Position numbers and translations under genes: made by a program. Source: Pseudovibrio sp. M1P-2-3 (lineage in GTDB: Bacteria; Pseudomonadota; Alphaproteobacteria; Rhizobiales; Stappiaceae). Taken from it: 37,500 nt of DNA. Numbering within the stretch: the first letter of the stretch is position 1; each line of letters begins with the position of its first letter. This document shows, piece by piece, positions 1 through 8,960 of the stretch. The notes beneath the pieces are model-generated. The model was not told the origin of the DNA. It did no database searches and saw only the letters and a program-made list of their open reading frames with translations. The stretch is from the NCBI RefSeq assembly GCF_031501865.1, contig NZ_JARRCW010000001.1, positions 3,877,501-3,915,000 of the forward strand, in the 5' to 3' direction.

Positions 1-764
1 AGGTTGGGAGGTAACTATAAGAGCGCAACAGAAGAGTGAAATGGACAGTCCGCTCACCCTTCACCTTTCAAACCAGATTTTGCTCTTGGGGAAGAGGCAA
101 AAGACCAGCAGGTTCATTAACACTCCAAGCACAAGACCCGAGATGGCGGACGGACTATTCAAAAGTATTTGCCAAACCAGTGGGCTCAGACCGTTAGAAT
201 GAACTGCTGAGATCGAAGAGGTAGCATATGAAGCGAATGCTGGACGGGTATGATGGAGCGGCGGTTATCCCCCTCTTCCCCTTCTTGCTCTAAGGTTGGC
301 AAACCGGAATTGGGAAGAGACTTACTCCCGCCTGTTACCGTGAGCGGCCAGTGCTTACTCAAATGGCAGAGCATGAGCAGATTTTATGAAATGCGTACAA
401 AGAGCGACAGGAGCGCTTCAGCCAAAACCTGCCTCCGAACAAACCGTTAGATCGAGAGTGCACTCTCAAGTTCGGGCAAAAGCTGGAATTTCACCGCAAA
501 GTGTACGCTCAGCGACCGGCTTTGTGCGAGGAAATGTCCATATAAAAGGCCAATCAGGATCTGGCCGCGAAAGAGTAGGCCCTTTACGATCAACCTGAAA
601 CAGGACCTGAGAGGAGAGCGTGGGCCGGCTGGAGTACAGACCAAACACCCTTACCGCTCCGCACACCCGCCCGACTTATCCCCTCTCCGCAAAAGATTAT
701 CCCCCTCTCCCGTCTGGAGTGAGGGGGAGGTGGGATTGGGGTAGCGTGGTTGAAAGATACGTGT
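1..764. other. gene-free stretch, no recognisable gene
   Basis: Only short open frames lie here, on both strands. None has a convincing ribosome binding site or a recognisable protein motif. The stretch contains two C-rich tracts starting TTATCCCC (near 261 and 698). The second forms a hairpin, CCCCCTC at 701-707 pairing with GAGGGGG at 721-727. A phrase ACCGTTAGA occurs twice (about 190 and 446). It could be the decayed remains of a gene or a run of intergenic repeats. I cannot assign it. Confidence 0.5.
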
Positions 765-807
765 GGCCCCATGCCCATTGTTGGGGGATGGGGCCGACAG
801 CTTTTTT
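765..807 (+). terminator. hairpin with T-tract downstream of the peroxidase gene
   Basis: GGCCCCAT (765-772) pairs with ATGGGGCC (788-795), and the inner CCCA/TGGG extends the stem. On the plus strand it is followed by GACAG and then a run of seven T (802-808). The T-run is on the plus strand, so it would stop plus-strand transcripts entering the peroxidase gene. For the minus-strand peroxidase transcript, which ends at 816, it is a hairpin without a U-tract. Confidence 0.45.
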
Positions 808-815
808 TGGCGGGG

Positions 816-1865
816 TTATTGTGTGAGCGGCAGTATCTGGTCGATGGGCCGCGGGGTTGTGGCGGTGGAGGCCGGGAGTATTGGGATTGTGACGTCAGGA
901 ACCTGCCCGTTCAAGGATTCCAAGAAGGCGAGAATAGCTTCGCTTTCGTCCTCCTCCAAGCTCACACCCAGTTGGGACTCCGCCATGATCTGGATGGCGA
1001 CTTTCAAATCCCAGACTTTACCGGAATGGAAGTACGGAGCAGTGAGCGCCACATTGCGCAGGGGAGCCGCTCTGAAAACGTACTCATCATCTGCAGTTTT
1101 TGTAACGGCAAAGCGGCCCTTGTCATCCAGAGGCAAGACGTCGGCGCCCGGACGTTCGATCAAGCCAAACGGATAATAGCCGTGACCACCCACATTCACT
1201 CCGCTGTGACACGCAGCGCAGCCGTTATCCATGAAGGCTTGAAGACCTTTTTGTTGCAGCGGGGACAAGGCCTCCTCGTCTCCATTCAAATAGGCATCAA
1301 ACGGGGCGGGCGTGATTAAGGTTGCCTCGAAAGCTTCAATGGCCTTGGCAACATTATCAAAAGTGACGGGTGTCGTCTCTTCGGGGAAAGCTTCTTCGAA
1401 CCATTTAACATACTGAGGCATGCTTTTCAGAGTTGCCACTGTATTTTCAGGGGTGTTGGCCATTTCCACACTCGCCTGAATAGGACCTTTGGCCTGCTCC
1501 TTCAGGTCACTGGCGCGCCCGTCCCAGAATTGGGCTTCGTTGAAGACGGCATTGAAAGCCGTTGGCGAATTGCGCGGTCCCTTTTGCCAGCCGTGGCCGA
1601 TGGAGACCTCCATATTATCATCACCGCCCGTTGCGATGTTGTGGCAGGAATTGCAGCTGAATACACCTGAGGCAGACAGACGGGGGTCAAAGAACAGAGC
1701 TTTGCCCAGTTCTATTTTCTCTGGGGTAATGCGGTGCCCCTGCACGCTTGGAATAGTTGAGGGAAGAGGCTCGAAATAAGAGCGGGCTTCCTCCAATAAC
1801 GGGCCAGCTTCGGCAAACGATACACTGGCGAGCATGACGGCTGGAATGGCAAATAGAGCTTTCAT
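816..1865 (-). CDS. di-haem cytochrome c peroxidase (CcpA/MauG family)
   Basis: This is a periplasmic enzyme that reduces hydrogen peroxide to water with electrons from a c-type cytochrome. The 349-residue product starts with a signal peptide (cleavage probably after SFAEA, about residue 20). It has two haem-binding CxxCH motifs, CNSCH (71-75) and CAACH (216-220), in the order and spacing of bacterial di-haem peroxidases. Met294 is a candidate distal ligand of the high-potential haem. The length fits the family. The ATG at 1865 is preceded by AAGGGAG at good spacing. The gene is monocistronic, and an FNR/FixK-type palindrome about 70 bp upstream suggests induction at low oxygen, a common pattern for this enzyme. 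MauG-type oxygenases share the fold, but no methylamine gene is nearby, so peroxidase is the better reading. Confidence 0.93.
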   Translation of the reverse strand: MKALFAIPAVMLASVSFAEAGPLLEEARSYFEPLPSTIPSVQGHRITPEKIELGKALFFDPRLSASGVFSCNSCHNIATGGDDNMEVSIGHGWQKGPRNSPTAFNAVFNEAQFWDGRASDLKEQAKGPIQASVEMANTPENTVATLKSMPQYVKWFEEAFPEETTPVTFDNVAKAIEAFEATLITPAPFDAYLNGDEEALSPLQQKGLQAFMDNGCAACHSGVNVGGHGYYPFGLIERPGADVLPLDDKGRFAVTKTADDEYVFRAAPLRNVALTAPYFHSGKVWDLKVAIQIMAESQLGVSLEEDESEAILAFLESLNGQVPDVTIPILPASTATTPRPIDQILPLTQ

Positions 1866-1931
1866 GACGTTGTCTCCCTTTAAAAAGCTCCCACAACGCC
1901 TTCAAGGTACATGTGACGATTACGTCATCCG

Positions 1932-1945
1932 TTGATTTAGATCAG
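1932..1945 (-). promoter_or_regulatory. FNR/FixK-type box upstream of the cytochrome c peroxidase gene
   Basis: TTGAT-TTAG-ATCAG matches the FNR/Anr/FixK consensus TTGAT-N4-ATCAA at nine of ten fixed positions. It is centred about 73 bp before the peroxidase start codon. Oxygen-dependent control of di-haem peroxidases by this regulator family is well known. Regulation at this site is inferred from the match. Confidence 0.6.
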
Positions 1946-2094
1946 TTCTAAGTTGCAAAAGCGAATATGTGCGTGCGACATACTGCTTCATTAGGGGAAA
2001 CATGTAATTCCCAGAGACGGCCCCCTCAATCTTTAATTGTGATAAATTCCGATATACACTCAATCATCGTTATTTTAGGAGACTGCGGGATACA

Positions 2095-2652
2095 GTGATG
2101 AACTTTAGCTTCAAGCGTTTGACATATAACCCAATAGCCATATGGCTGATTACCTGTTTTTTAACCTACACAATCGGCCAAGTCATTTTTGCAAATTATT
2201 TCTCTCAGCTCTTCTTGAACGATGTAGGTATATGGGGGTCTCTCACAGAGCCCCAAGGCTTCTGTGGTAACTACATAGATTTGTCCAATTGGGACATTCT
2301 GGTTTGTAGAGCTTTTTATCCACTTCCAGTGGTGGTTATAGAATATATCCCACTTCTGATCATTGTGATCATCACCTGGGCTGGGATCTGGCTTTATCTG
2401 AAAAGCGATTTCCCGTTTGTTACCAGAGCTCAACGCTGGATACTAATCGCAGCCATGAGTGCCTATCACTTTTTTCTTCTCGCGATTACTATACCCAGAT
2501 TTGCAGAGTTTGCTTTATTTGCCGGGCCGATCCATGGCTTTCACCCACTCCTGCCAATTGTCATAAGTGCTTCGAACTTCGCTGTCCCTCTCTTTTTCTG
2601 GTTTATTCTGGATTGGGTCACTGCCCACAACGGGGCAAAATCAGAGAGCTAA
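2095..2652 (+). CDS. orphan four-helix membrane protein
   Basis: I do not recognise this 185-residue protein. It has four hydrophobic segments, roughly at residues 14-36, 80-103, 113-135 and 148-178. The first loop, about 40 residues, contains two cysteines (in FCGN and VCRA) that could form a disulphide if it lies outside. The frame can start at GTG 2095 or at the next codon, ATG 2098. AGGAG at 2077-2081 serves either, at rather long spacing. The gene is richer in A+T than its neighbours and stands alone between the peroxidase gene and the glycerol operon. That is compatible with recent acquisition. An inner-membrane location is likely; the function is unknown. Confidence 0.7.
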   Translation: MMNFSFKRLTYNPIAIWLITCFLTYTIGQVIFANYFSQLFLNDVGIWGSLTEPQGFCGNYIDLSNWDILVCRAFYPLPVVVIEYIPLLIIVIITWAGIWLYLKSDFPFVTRAQRWILIAAMSAYHFFLLAITIPRFAEFALFAGPIHGFHPLLPIVISASNFAVPLFFWFILDWVTAHNGAKSES

Positions 2653-2671
2653 AGCGGGCAACCAATAAAAA

Positions 2672-2708
2672 AAGCCTTGAGGCCCCTCTAAAGAAGGCCT
2701 CAAGGCTT
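2672..2708 (-). terminator. strong terminator between the membrane protein gene and glpK
   Basis: A perfect 13-bp stem (AAGCCTTGAGGCC, 2672-2684, with GGCCTCAAGGCTT, 2696-2708) encloses an 11-base loop. On the minus strand the stem runs into a T-rich tract, so it fits the end of the glpD-glpK transcript. It lies between convergent genes and may also stop the plus-strand transcript. Confidence 0.88.
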
Positions 2709-2767
2709 AAATATACTGCTTTCAAGTGGTTGGTTGAAAGTAGTTCCCGATGTTTCTTTAAATCACC

Positions 2768-4264
2768 CTAGGCGTTGGTGCGGGTGCGTCGGACGGCGTC
2801 TTTCCAGCCGGCCAGTTTGCGGGTGCGCTCTTCCTCGGCCATTTTTGGCTCGAAGCGCTGGTCCAGCTGCCAGCGGTTGGAGAATTCTTCCATGTCCGGC
2901 CACACACCTGCTTTCATTCCTGCCAGCCACGCAGCACCAAGGGCCGTGGTCTCCTGAACCACCGGACGGTCTACCGGTGCATTCAAGGTGTCGGAGAGGA
3001 ACTGCATGGCCCAGTTGGACGCTGTCATACCGCCATCAACACGCAGAACTGTTCCATGGGCAAAAATGCCGTCCGTGTCCGCCTCTTTGGCTTCGATCAA
3101 ATCAAAGGTCTGATAGCCGATGCTTTCCAAAGTTGCCTTGGAAATCTCATTCTGGCCTGTTGAGCGGGTCAACCCGAAAATTGCCCCGCGGGCGTCCGGG
3201 TCCCAATAGGGCGCGCCAAGGCCAACAAACGCCGGAACAACATAAACTTCGCTTTCAAGGTCAGCCAGTTGGGCTTTTTCCTCGGACTGCGCAGAGTTGT
3301 CGATGATTTTCAACTGGTCACGAAGCCACTGGATAGAGGCACCCGCCACAAAGATAGAGCCTTCCAGCGCATAAGTTGTTTCACCGTTCAAGCGGTAGGC
3401 GATAGTGGTCAGCAGCCGGTTCTGGGAGCGCACCAAAGACTGCCCGGTATTCAACAGGGCAAAACAGCCTGTGCCATAGGTAGACTTGATCATACCCGGT
3501 TTGAAACAGGCCTGACCAATTGTCGCCGCCTGCTGGTCCCCTGCCACGCCAAGAATTGGCAGCTCAGCGCCGAACAGGTCAGCCGGAATTGTGCCAAACT
3601 CGTCAGCGCAGTCTTTAACTTGCGGCAACATGCTCTGCGGAATATTCAGGATTTCCAGCAGCTCGCTATCCCAGCAGTTCTCTTCGATATTGAAGATCAG
3701 CGAACGAGAGGCGTTTGTAGCATCCGTCACATGGGACGCGCCGCCAGTAAAGCGCCAGATAAGCCAACTGTCCACGGTACCGAACAGAAGGTTACCAGCC
3801 TCGGCCTTTTCGCGCGCGCCTTCAACATTATCCAAAATCCAGGAAACCTTGGTGCCGGAGAAATAAGGATCAAGCAGCAGGCCGGTTTTCTTGGTGAAGG
3901 TTTCTTCCAGCCCGCGCGCTTTTAGCCCTGCGCAGAAATTGGCAGTGCGCCGGTCTTGCCAGACAATAGCGTTATAAACGGGTTTGCCGGTGGTTCTATC
4001 CCATACAACGGTGGTTTCCCGTTGGTTGGTGATGCCAACAGCTGCAATGTCTTTGGCGGAAATCTGCGCCGCGTTCAGCGCCTCGCGGCAGGTTTCAACT
4101 GTGGTCTCCCACAGGTCTTCAGGGTTATGCTCTACCCAGCCTTGATGGGGAAAGTGTTGGTCAAACTCTTTTTGACCAACCCCGACAATCTCAAAGGCAT
4201 CATTGAAGATAATTGCCCGTGTTGATGTTGTGCCCTGATCAATGGCCAGAATCCAACCGCTCAT
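2768..4264 (-). CDS. glpK: glycerol kinase
   Basis: This cytoplasmic enzyme phosphorylates glycerol to sn-glycerol 3-phosphate with ATP. The product is 498 residues, an FGGY-family kinase of normal length. It shows the N-terminal phosphate loop [10 protein letters not shown] (about 8-17), the glycerol-contact Arg-Glu pair in NQRETT, the catalytic Asp in GVAGDQQAA, and a C-terminal FGGY signature around VDGGMTASN. The frame is open to an ATG at 4285. I chose ATG 4264 because GGGAGGG lies just upstream of it and because the protein then begins directly with the family's first strand ([10 protein letters not shown]). It follows glpD by about 97 bp on the same strand and probably shares its promoter and GlpR control. 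No glycerol facilitator gene is adjacent. Confidence 0.97.
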   Translation of the reverse strand: MSGWILAIDQGTTSTRAIIFNDAFEIVGVGQKEFDQHFPHQGWVEHNPEDLWETTVETCREALNAAQISAKDIAAVGITNQRETTVVWDRTTGKPVYNAIVWQDRRTANFCAGLKARGLEETFTKKTGLLLDPYFSGTKVSWILDNVEGAREKAEAGNLLFGTVDSWLIWRFTGGASHVTDATNASRSLIFNIEENCWDSELLEILNIPQSMLPQVKDCADEFGTIPADLFGAELPILGVAGDQQAATIGQACFKPGMIKSTYGTGCFALLNTGQSLVRSQNRLLTTIAYRLNGETTYALEGSIFVAGASIQWLRDQLKIIDNSAQSEEKAQLADLESEVYVVPAFVGLGAPYWDPDARGAIFGLTRSTGQNEISKATLESIGYQTFDLIEAKEADTDGIFAHGTVLRVDGGMTASNWAMQFLSDTLNAPVDRPVVQETTALGAAWLAGMKAGVWPDMEEFSNRWQLDQRFEPKMAEEERTRKLAGWKDAVRRTRTNA

Positions 4265-4318
4265 CCATCCCTCCCGCAAGGCCATATGGCCCCCAATAAA
4301 CCTATTTAATCTGCTTTT

Positions 4319-4346
4319 GGTGCCGGCCCGAATCTACCCCGGCACC
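4319..4346 (-). other. intercistronic hairpin between glpD and glpK
   Basis: GGTGCCGG (4319-4326) pairs with CCGGCACC (4339-4346). On the transcript strand it is followed by A-rich rather than U-rich sequence. It is therefore not a standard terminator and more likely a processing or mRNA-stability element between the two cistrons. Confidence 0.5.
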
Positions 4347-4361
4347 ATGCTCCCCACAAAC

Positions 4362-5867
4362 TTAAGCGGCAATGCGCAATTGTTCGAGGTAGGTGCTTAG
4401 CTTATCTTGAGCTTCTTTGGCAAGGTGCAGACCCAGCTTGCTGCGACGCCACAAAATGTCCTCGGCAGTGCGAGCCCACTCGTTTTGAACCAGCCAGTCT
4501 ACTTCCGCAGCATAAAGGTCGCCACCGAACTGCTCTCCAAGATCGCCATGACTTTTGGCATTTCCAAGAACCTTCCAGGCATCCAGACCATAGGCACGCA
4601 GCATGCGTTTGCTGTGTTTGTTATCCAAAAACGGATAGGAAACCATGAAGTCACGTAGTTTGCGGTCAAACTCCAATGGGCCAAAATCACCGCCGGGAAG
4701 AGACGCGCCAGCTGTCCACTTTTTCTCACCGGCCGGAAGGAAGTCCGTGAGCTTTTCAAGGGCAGATTCAGCTAGACGGCGGTAGGTCGTGATTTTGCCG
4801 CCAAAGATGTTCAAGAGGCCGGCATCACCATTTCCGCCTTCAAACTCCAAGACGTAGTCGCGGGTGGCAGCTTTTGCTTCGCTTGCGCCATCGTCATAAA
4901 GCGGGCGAACACCTGAATAGGTATGAACCACATCCTCGGGTATGACACGAGTTTCGAAATATTCGCTTACGGCATCACACAGGTACTGAACTTCTTCACC
5001 ACTGATGGCAACGTCACCTGGATCACTGTCGTAATCCACATCCGTTGTACCAATAAGCGTAAATTCGTCCTGATAGGGAATCGAGAAGACGATACGACCA
5101 TCTTTGTTCTGGAAGATGAAGCAACGATCGTGATTATATAGCTTTGGAACAATGATGTGGCTGCCTTTAACAAGGCGCACTTTGGAGGTGTCACTGCGGC
5201 CCAGCGCCGTGTTCAATATGTCTGCCACCCAAGGACCCGCAGCATTAACAACTGCGCGAGAGAAAATAGTCTCTTCAACATGGCTCAAAGTATCGCGAAC
5301 GGTGACTTTCCAGCGTTTACCATCTTTTTCGACTTTGGTGACTTCACAATCGCGGCGAATATCTGCGCCCCGTGCTGCAGCATCACGCGCATTGAGAATA
5401 ACGAGGCGCGCATCATCCACCCAGCAATCTGAGTACTCAAAGCCTTTTTTGAACAGTGGCTTCAAAGACTCGTTGTAGCGGCCTTCATCCAGCTTGACGG
5501 AAGTAGTGCCCGGCAGAAGCTTGCGGCCGCCAAGGTGGTCATAGAGAAACAGGCCAAGGCGAATAAGCCATGCAGGGCGCAGTTCTTTATGGTGAGGGAA
5601 AATGAAACGCAACGGCCATGCAATGTGCGGCGCCGCGTTGAGTAGAACCTCACGCTCGATCAAGGCTTCGCGTACAAGGCGGAATTCATAGTATTCCAGA
5701 TAACGCAAACCGCCGTGGATAAGCTTGGTTGAGGCCGAGGATGTGGCGCTGGCAAAATCATTCTTTTCAGCTAGAAAAACCGAAGCACCGCGTCCGACTG
5801 CGTCCCTCGCGATACCACACCCGTTAATACCACCCCCGATAACAAACAGGTCGTAGCACTTTTCCAT
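4362..5867 (-). CDS. glpD: aerobic glycerol-3-phosphate dehydrogenase
   Basis: This membrane-associated FAD enzyme oxidises sn-glycerol 3-phosphate to dihydroxyacetone phosphate and passes electrons to quinone. The product is 501 residues, the same length class as Escherichia coli GlpD. The dinucleotide-binding motif GGGINGCGIARDA is at about 11-23, followed by the family-typical stretch STKLIHGGLRYLEYYEF (about 46-62) and a GTTDVDYDSDP segment near 273-283. The ATG at 5867 is preceded by GAGGGTG. It is the first gene of the glpD-glpK unit. The upstream region carries four CGAAA repeats at exact 10-bp steps, a likely GlpR operator. Confidence 0.97.
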   Translation of the reverse strand: MEKCYDLFVIGGGINGCGIARDAVGRGASVFLAEKNDFASATSSASTKLIHGGLRYLEYYEFRLVREALIEREVLLNAAPHIAWPLRFIFPHHKELRPAWLIRLGLFLYDHLGGRKLLPGTTSVKLDEGRYNESLKPLFKKGFEYSDCWVDDARLVILNARDAAARGADIRRDCEVTKVEKDGKRWKVTVRDTLSHVEETIFSRAVVNAAGPWVADILNTALGRSDTSKVRLVKGSHIIVPKLYNHDRCFIFQNKDGRIVFSIPYQDEFTLIGTTDVDYDSDPGDVAISGEEVQYLCDAVSEYFETRVIPEDVVHTYSGVRPLYDDGASEAKAATRDYVLEFEGGNGDAGLLNIFGGKITTYRRLAESALEKLTDFLPAGEKKWTAGASLPGGDFGPLEFDRKLRDFMVSYPFLDNKHSKRMLRAYGLDAWKVLGNAKSHGDLGEQFGGDLYAAEVDWLVQNEWARTAEDILWRRSKLGLHLAKEAQDKLSTYLEQLRIAA

Positions 5868-5932
5868 TTCACCCTCGTAATCTTAGCTAAATATCTGCGC
5901 TTGCTTTAAGCAATTCCCCCTACGCGTATTCT

Positions 5933-5967
5933 CGAAATAAAGCGAAAGAAATCGAAAGTCAACGAAA
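5933..5967 (-). promoter_or_regulatory. four-fold CGAAA array, probable GlpR operator of glpD-glpK
   Basis: CGAAA (TTTCG on the transcript strand) starts at 5933, 5943, 5953 and 5963, exactly one helical turn apart, 66-100 bp before the glpD ATG. Phased direct repeats of this kind are typical of DeoR/GlpR-family operators in alphaproteobacteria. A GlpR gene is present at 19698-20480. The pairing of site and regulator is inferred. Confidence 0.65.
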
Positions 5968-6076
5968 CTTTTTGCGCCCTATGGGAAAAAAGCCGAACCC
6001 CTATAATTTAGCCACCTAATATCTCTGGATTAACATTTGAAGAGGTGTGCCAGACAGGATGAAACAAGGCACATAC

Positions 6077-6105
6077 AAAAACACCCGCATAATGCGGGTG
6101 TTTTT
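6077..6105. terminator. bidirectional terminator downstream of the MscS gene
   Basis: AAAAACACCCGCA (6077-6089) pairs with TGCGGGTGTTTTT (6093-6105) around a three-base loop. T-runs on both strands make it work in either direction. It sits 36 bp beyond the stop codon of the minus-strand channel gene. Confidence 0.92.
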
Positions 6106-6140
6106 GAAGTAAAAAGGGGCAAGCGTGAAAACGCACTCAC

Positions 6141-8363
6141 CTAAGCTTCCGCCCCGCCCTCATCCAGATCATTCTTCCATGATCTTTTTGGAAGCTGCGG
6201 GGGAAGAGGCGCACTGCTATCTTTGGCCTGATGGTAGGTCACCTGCGGGAACGGAATTTCAATGGACTGCTCATCAAACACCTGCTTCACAATTTCATTG
6301 TACGCCCGCCCAACAGCCCACTGCTGCCCCGGCAGGGTTTTTATGCGGGCACGAATATCCACCGATGAGGCCGCAAACGTGGTTACCCCATGCATTTCGA
6401 AGACATCCACAATTCCTTCGGCAAACGACGTATTCATCAAGCGGTCAAAAGCCTCCTGCATGGCTTGTTTCGCTTTACTCACTTCAGTGTCGTAACTCAC
6501 ACTCATGACACACACGAAGTAAGAGAACTCCTTCATGGCGTTGGAGACCGTATCCACCGATGAGAACGGAATGGTATGGCTGACCCCCGAAAGGTCACGC
6601 AGACGGACACTGCGAATGGTCAACCGCTCCACGGTTCCAGTGATACCGCTCACCGTAACCACATCACCTTCGTTCATAGCGTTCTCTATCTGAATAAACG
6701 CCCCCGTTATCACATCCTGCACCAGCTTTTGCGCCCCGAAGGAGACTGCAAGACCAATAACCCCCGCACCGGCAATCAGCGGACCAATTTCAATTCCCAG
6801 CTCAGACAGGGCCAGCAGTGAGAAGATAACGATAAACACAATGGTAAAGGCATTGCGGAACAGGTTGTACAGCGTCACCTTGCGCGCGGTCACCCGGTAC
6901 CCCTCCCGGTCCACCAGTTGAAGGTCCACCCAGGACATAGCCACCACCCAGAGAAACAGCCCCACCAGCAAGACCATAAAGGCAGAGGAGATCCGGCTGT
7001 TGAACGTACTGCCTCCCCCCTTCCAGAACCAGCTCCATATGTGGGAAGCACCCCAGATCTCGAGAATGGCAAACACCGTCAAAATAACAACGGCAATACG
7101 AAAGAGGGTCAGTAAAAAGGGAAGAAAGTAATTCAAGCGCCCTTCCAGAGAGGGTAACTTCTCCTGCATATTCTCCCCGAAGGAGATGCCTTTATTCGTG
7201 GCTTGAGAAGCTGCAAGCGCGCAGAAAACCGCCCCCAGCAGCACAATCACCGTATACAAACTTGCCCGCCCAATAAAGAAGATCGCAGTTTCCGGCTTAC
7301 TCACCCACACAACAAACACCGTAATTCCATAGGCTGCAGCCAGCACTCCCCAAAAGAAGCTGAGGCTGGTGAGGATATTGGCAAGCATTCCCGGCGAAGT
7401 TTGCTGGGTAATATACTGCCGGATTGCCCTGCGCACCCGCTTGCGCGACACCCAGATGATGCTCAGGAAATAAATAAGAGTAATCAGAGCAACCGTTACC
7501 CCGACACTGCCCGCAAGGCTGGCGTTCCACTGATGGTCTACAACGGGCTTTAACAAGCCAATTCCATAGCCTAGCAGCATCACAACCACCATCAGATGTC
7601 GGACCCAATAGGTTGCCTCAAAATCTGAGAACGGGAAAATACGAAACTTGGACTTGCTGGGGGCAAAAGCGAAATTCAGCAAAATACGCATCATCTCAAT
7701 GAACACAAAGGCATTGAGGGAATACTCCTCCACCACAGACATTGTGCGAATGGCAATACCTTCCACCATAGCCAGTGCGGCGATGTACCCAGCAAGCGTA
7801 CCAAGCGCAACCGCGATAAAATCCATGCCCGAGCTAAACAGCAAAAATACCAGCCGCTGGGTCCACCCCTGCTCCCGCACACGCCGTTCGAAGCGTCTGG
7901 ACAGCCCGCGCACCCCCTTTCGAACCAGAAAAAAGACCAGATAAGCGGAAACAAGCACACCAGCAATTTTCTGAAAACCCGCCAGAAACTGCCCCTGTTT
8001 AAAGCTCGGCTGGCCTTCCGCCAAACTTTCATAGCCGGACAACCCGACCCAAACCTGCCACCCCAGTTTTATAAGGTTGCCCGTGAAAAGATTGAACTGG
8101 GATGAGATCAAAGCGGCGATGGTTTGTTCTTCTTCCAGAAGAGAGGAACCAACCGGTTTCGCACCGCTTTTTTCGGCGCTCGTTTTCAAAAACTCTATGA
8201 GTTTCGCCCGCTCCTGCGGGTTCTCCAGAATTTTAACCAGAGCCTCGGTTGCCACCTCTGGGCTTTGAGCTGTTTCAGCCGGCTTGGCCTCCTGCGAATG
8301 AGCCATCCCCCCCATGGAAAGGGTCAGAAATATGTAAAATGCGAAACTCAGAAAAAAACGCAT
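6141..8363 (-). CDS. large MscS-family mechanosensitive channel (YbiO class)
   Basis: This inner-membrane channel opens under membrane tension and protects against osmotic downshock. The 740-residue product has a signal peptide (cleavage near MAHS, about residue 23), an extracytoplasmic N-terminal region, then about ten hydrophobic segments between 130 and 530. The MscS pore helix is at 531-557 (GAGVIGLAVSFGAQKL), followed by the beta-domain (GDVVTVSGITGTVERL) and the C-terminal alpha/beta cage. The length and multi-helix front part match E. coli YbiO rather than the small MscS. The ATG at 8363 has GAGGGTCC in front. The gene stands alone with its own terminator, so nothing in the context narrows its role. 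Confidence 0.92.
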   Translation of the reverse strand: MRFFLSFAFYIFLTLSMGGMAHSQEAKPAETAQSPEVATEALVKILENPQERAKLIEFLKTSAEKSGAKPVGSSLLEEEQTIAALISSQFNLFTGNLIKLGWQVWVGLSGYESLAEGQPSFKQGQFLAGFQKIAGVLVSAYLVFFLVRKGVRGLSRRFERRVREQGWTQRLVFLLFSSGMDFIAVALGTLAGYIAALAMVEGIAIRTMSVVEEYSLNAFVFIEMMRILLNFAFAPSKSKFRIFPFSDFEATYWVRHLMVVVMLLGYGIGLLKPVVDHQWNASLAGSVGVTVALITLIYFLSIIWVSRKRVRRAIRQYITQQTSPGMLANILTSLSFFWGVLAAAYGITVFVVWVSKPETAIFFIGRASLYTVIVLLGAVFCALAASQATNKGISFGENMQEKLPSLEGRLNYFLPFLLTLFRIAVVILTVFAILEIWGASHIWSWFWKGGGSTFNSRISSAFMVLLVGLFLWVVAMSWVDLQLVDREGYRVTARKVTLYNLFRNAFTIVFIVIFSLLALSELGIEIGPLIAGAGVIGLAVSFGAQKLVQDVITGAFIQIENAMNEGDVVTVSGITGTVERLTIRSVRLRDLSGVSHTIPFSSVDTVSNAMKEFSYFVCVMSVSYDTEVSKAKQAMQEAFDRLMNTSFAEGIVDVFEMHGVTTFAASSVDIRARIKTLPGQQWAVGRAYNEIVKQVFDEQSIEIPFPQVTYHQAKDSSAPLPPQLPKRSWKNDLDEGGAEA

Positions 8364-8960
8364 GGACCCTCAATACCTAGATCATACTATAAAAAGGAAT
8401 AGAGCGGGCTTCACATGTTGGCCGGGTGCATGCACCACAACATAGGAAAACGCGCAGAAACATCTTTTCCTCTACCGCCTCAACCAGAACAACTCAAGCG
8501 CTAAGTGCCGCGCCTCATACACCATCTCAAGACCTGCTGCACTCAACTTTTCACAGCGAGGACTTATCAGATATCCGCCAGATACCAATCTGCATTATTG
8601 CAAACCTATTGGGCTCCTTCTGGACTCTGGCTCATTGGCCGGGATGACGGCGAAATGTGTGGCCAGATCTGGTAAATCCCTTAGGGCCATACTGGACAAG
8701 CGAAGCTCCGATCCGGTATCCAGACCATAAACTAACGACTATACTTTATGGCTGCTGTTATTAGTCATTCGTTCAAACGGAATACGTCATATCTTGGAGG
8801 TTTGTTTTCCTGACAAGGAGCCAAACACTCTTCACATTGCGCTACTAAGGTGACCTGCCCTATCAGAGCGCAAGGCCAGATGGCTCACACGGGGCTGTTC
8901 CCACCTCCAGCGGTTCAAGAACCTCTAGCGTGTGCGCACGCTAAAAGCATTAACGCTCGC
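8364..8960. other. 597-bp stretch without a supported gene
   Basis: The stretch separates the MscS gene from the fliJ stop codon. An open frame of 73 codons on the plus strand (8426-8647) has no ribosome binding site or motif I can support. A short perfect palindrome, AGCGTG/CACGCT at 8927-8942, lies 20 bp beyond fliJ and may act as its transcript end, though it has no U-tract. The MscS promoter must lie near 8370-8450. I see no clear box. Confidence 0.5.

Noticed and set aside
8426-8647. 73-codon plus-strand open frame between the MscS gene and fliJ
   Set aside because: It has no supporting ribosome binding site, low-complexity Ser/Thr/His composition and no recognisable domain.
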